Shown in pieces: positions 62,221 through 64,000 of a stretch of DNA of 64,000 nucleotides. The first letter of the stretch is position 1. Every line of letters starts with the position of its first letter. Source of the stretch: Gordionus sp. m RMFG-2023 (lineage: Eukaryota; Nematomorpha; Gordioida; Chordodea; Parachordodidae). The notes under the pieces were generated by a model, which made no database searches, was not told the origin of the DNA, and saw only the letters and a program-made list of their open reading frames with translations. Position numbers and translations under genes: made by a program. The stretch lies in NCBI RefSeq assembly GCF_954871325.1, contig NC_088777.1, positions 31,659,366 through 31,723,365 of the forward strand, read 5' to 3'.

Positions 62221-63875
62221 ACAAGGTAATACATCAACATCGATTGCAATAAAAAAATATTCTCAAAAATAATAAATAATACAGATGCAACAACATTTGC
62301 GGAAATCGTATACATCTATCATGTAGTTCAACATTCACAGAGCTATATCATCTCAATGTGGGTCGAATCCTTTTCTCATGATATTTAACGACTCCAATAT
62401 AAGTGCAAACCTTACTTGTGGCAGAACAAAAATGAGCAAGGCTATCACAAGTGTTTTAGTACCTGAATCCTAGAGGTCAATTCTATACTGTTTGAAAGAT
62501 GGGCATCCATATGCAATTCTAACAGATGCATCTAATAAGGAAAATATTAAAACATTTCCCTCGATCCTTCGCTATTTCAACAAGAATAAGAACATTTCAA
62601 TAAAACTTAAAATTTATTTTTTCCTCGGATAGTGAAAAATTCAACGATGTAGCTAGCCACATAATGGTAAATATAGCTGATTCAGGGTTATCAATGATTT
62701 GCATGTCAACTTTCTGCGCTGATAATGCCTCTGTAAACTTTGGGAAAAAATCAAGTTGCCGAATTGAGGCAGCACAATAATGAATTAATACCAATTGGCT
62801 GTATATGGCTGTATATGCCATATACTACATAATTCTTGCAAGAAGGCAATGAATGTACTATCTGTGGATGCCGAAATAATTGTGATGAAATGTTTTAAAG
62901 AATTTAGTTCATCAACTAAAAGAGTTAATGAATTAAAAGAGTGGTGAAATGGTCTGACTTGTAATGGTGTGAGTTGTTGCGATATATACCTATCAGGTGG
63001 TTGGCATTAATACCTGCCATCGATAGAATTTTAAAATTTTACAAACCCTTATAAAAATATTTTTTAAATAAAGATTTTAAAAGCTGTCCTAAAATTTTGA
63101 AAATTTTTTTCGAGTATGAAATGGAAGAAGCATATTTGGGATTCGTTTCACATGTAGGAAATCTACTTCATGCAGTTAATATTCAGTTGCAATCAGAATA
63201 TTCTTTATTAAAAAAAATAAACAAAATCATGCTACAGCTCTGTTTATCTCTACAGTTAATAATTGATAATAAATTTTATGGCGCTATTGCTAAAAATATT
63301 ATATTAAAATGTTCAATACTCTAATTAATACATTTTTAAATGAAGCAGATATTTTTATTATGACAATTTTAGTATATTTACAATCAAAATTTGATTTTAA
63401 TAACTCTATTTACAAATGTATAAATATTATGACCTTGAAACAGAAATCATCAATTGATGGTTTTTATAATTTAATAAATATATTATAAATACCGAAAGAC
63501 ATTGATGTCTTGTTTGAGGAGATTATAATTCCTATTTTTTATGATTCGCCAAAATACTTAAAGTTAGATGGTCTAAAAGCAGAGGAGAAATGGATATAAA
63601 TTTTTCGTAATAACGATAAATCTCCATACTTGGAAAAAAATATGCGAGTATGTCTTCTCCTTACCTCATTCTAATGCCTCATCCGAGCACATTTTTAGCC
63701 TGATGAGGACTGCCTGGAAAAAGGAGAGAAATAGGATTTCTTTAACAACATTAGAGGCCGAGCTAATGGTTAAACAAATATATAATATGCCATGCCAGGA
63801 ATTTTATAAATATCTCAATAACGACGGTAAACATTTAGTTCTATTATTTAAATCTCAAATAAAATATAATTAAGT
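62220..63875 (+). pseudogene. Degenerate hAT transposase
   Basis: Plus-strand pieces in changing frames: TDASNKENIKTFPSILRYF near 62525-62580, MSTFCADNASVNFGKK near 62705-62750, VDAEIIVMKCFKEFSSSTK near 62865-62920, an open stretch 63097-63324, and the C-terminal block HPSEHIFSLMRTAWKKERNR with the following LEAELMVKQIYNM near 63675-63800. The last block is the hAT dimerisation region. Many stops and frame changes make this an old copy. The family resembles DUF4371/SCAND3-like hAT proteins. Confidence 0.72.
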
Positions 63876-64000
63876 TTAATGGCGCCATAATATTTATTGT
63901 CACTTTTTAACTGTAAAGATGAACACATCTGCAGCATAATTTTGTGAATCTGAGATTCTCTTATTGCAACTACACATTAACATCATATACGAGATTTCCT
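63876..64000. other. Right edge of window, nothing recognised
   Basis: Short sequence after the hAT remnant; the element's 3' end may lie in or beyond it. Confidence 0.4.

Noticed and set aside
1-64000. CRISPR arrays, bacterial operons or a bacterial origin for the window
   Set aside because: Spliced gene, eukaryotic transposons with target duplications, and no regularly spaced repeat-spacer array.

Overview
The window is AT-rich nuclear DNA (roughly three-quarters A+T by eye) from a eukaryote that uses the standard stop codons. Its one host gene is typically animal-like: ten exons, GT-AG introns from 200 bp to 9.2 kb, and introns full of DNA transposons. I cannot name the organism; an AT-rich, transposon-laden metazoan is the most economical guess.

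The left half (7.3-33.6 kb, minus strand) is one complete gene for a lysosomal-type beta-N-acetylhexosaminidase (HEXA/HEXB family, GH20). I rebuilt it from the first ATG to the stop: every junction keeps the reading frame, giving 709 residues. The protein has a signal peptide, the catalytic Asp-Glu pair, the family's substrate-binding residues and its six conserved cysteines. It also has an unusual insertion of about 150 hydrophilic residues in the loop just before the catalytic pair. The introns hold a hAT element nested inside another hAT element (both with perfect 8-bp target duplications), a Merlin-like transposase fragment, several MITEs, minisatellites and a fold-back repeat.

The flanks are mobile-element territory. 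At the left end lie a BED-finger hAT transposase that runs off the window and a decayed MYM-type hAT with a MITE inside it. Upstream of the hexosaminidase gene is an almost intact hAT element (34.7-37.4 kb) with terminal inverted repeats, an 8-bp duplication and a five-exon transposase carrying one stop and one frameshift; it has split an older interspersed repeat.

From about 38 to 62 kb there is a nest of LTR retroelements, treated here as fossils. An old, heavily broken Ty3/Gypsy copy (A) is opened by an LTR element (B). B's internal region received a young Ty3/Gypsy element (C, LTRs that look identical) and its right LTR received a short non-autonomous LTR element (D). A further non-autonomous LTR element (E) lies near the right end of A and has a hAT-type MITE in its own right LTR. 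A's left LTR is split by a non-autonomous hAT that itself contains a piggyBac-like MITE. The order of events can be read from target duplications and from matching empty sites. The window ends with a degenerate plus-strand hAT transposase (62.2-63.9 kb).

No rRNA gene, CRISPR array, convincing tRNA gene or second host gene was seen.
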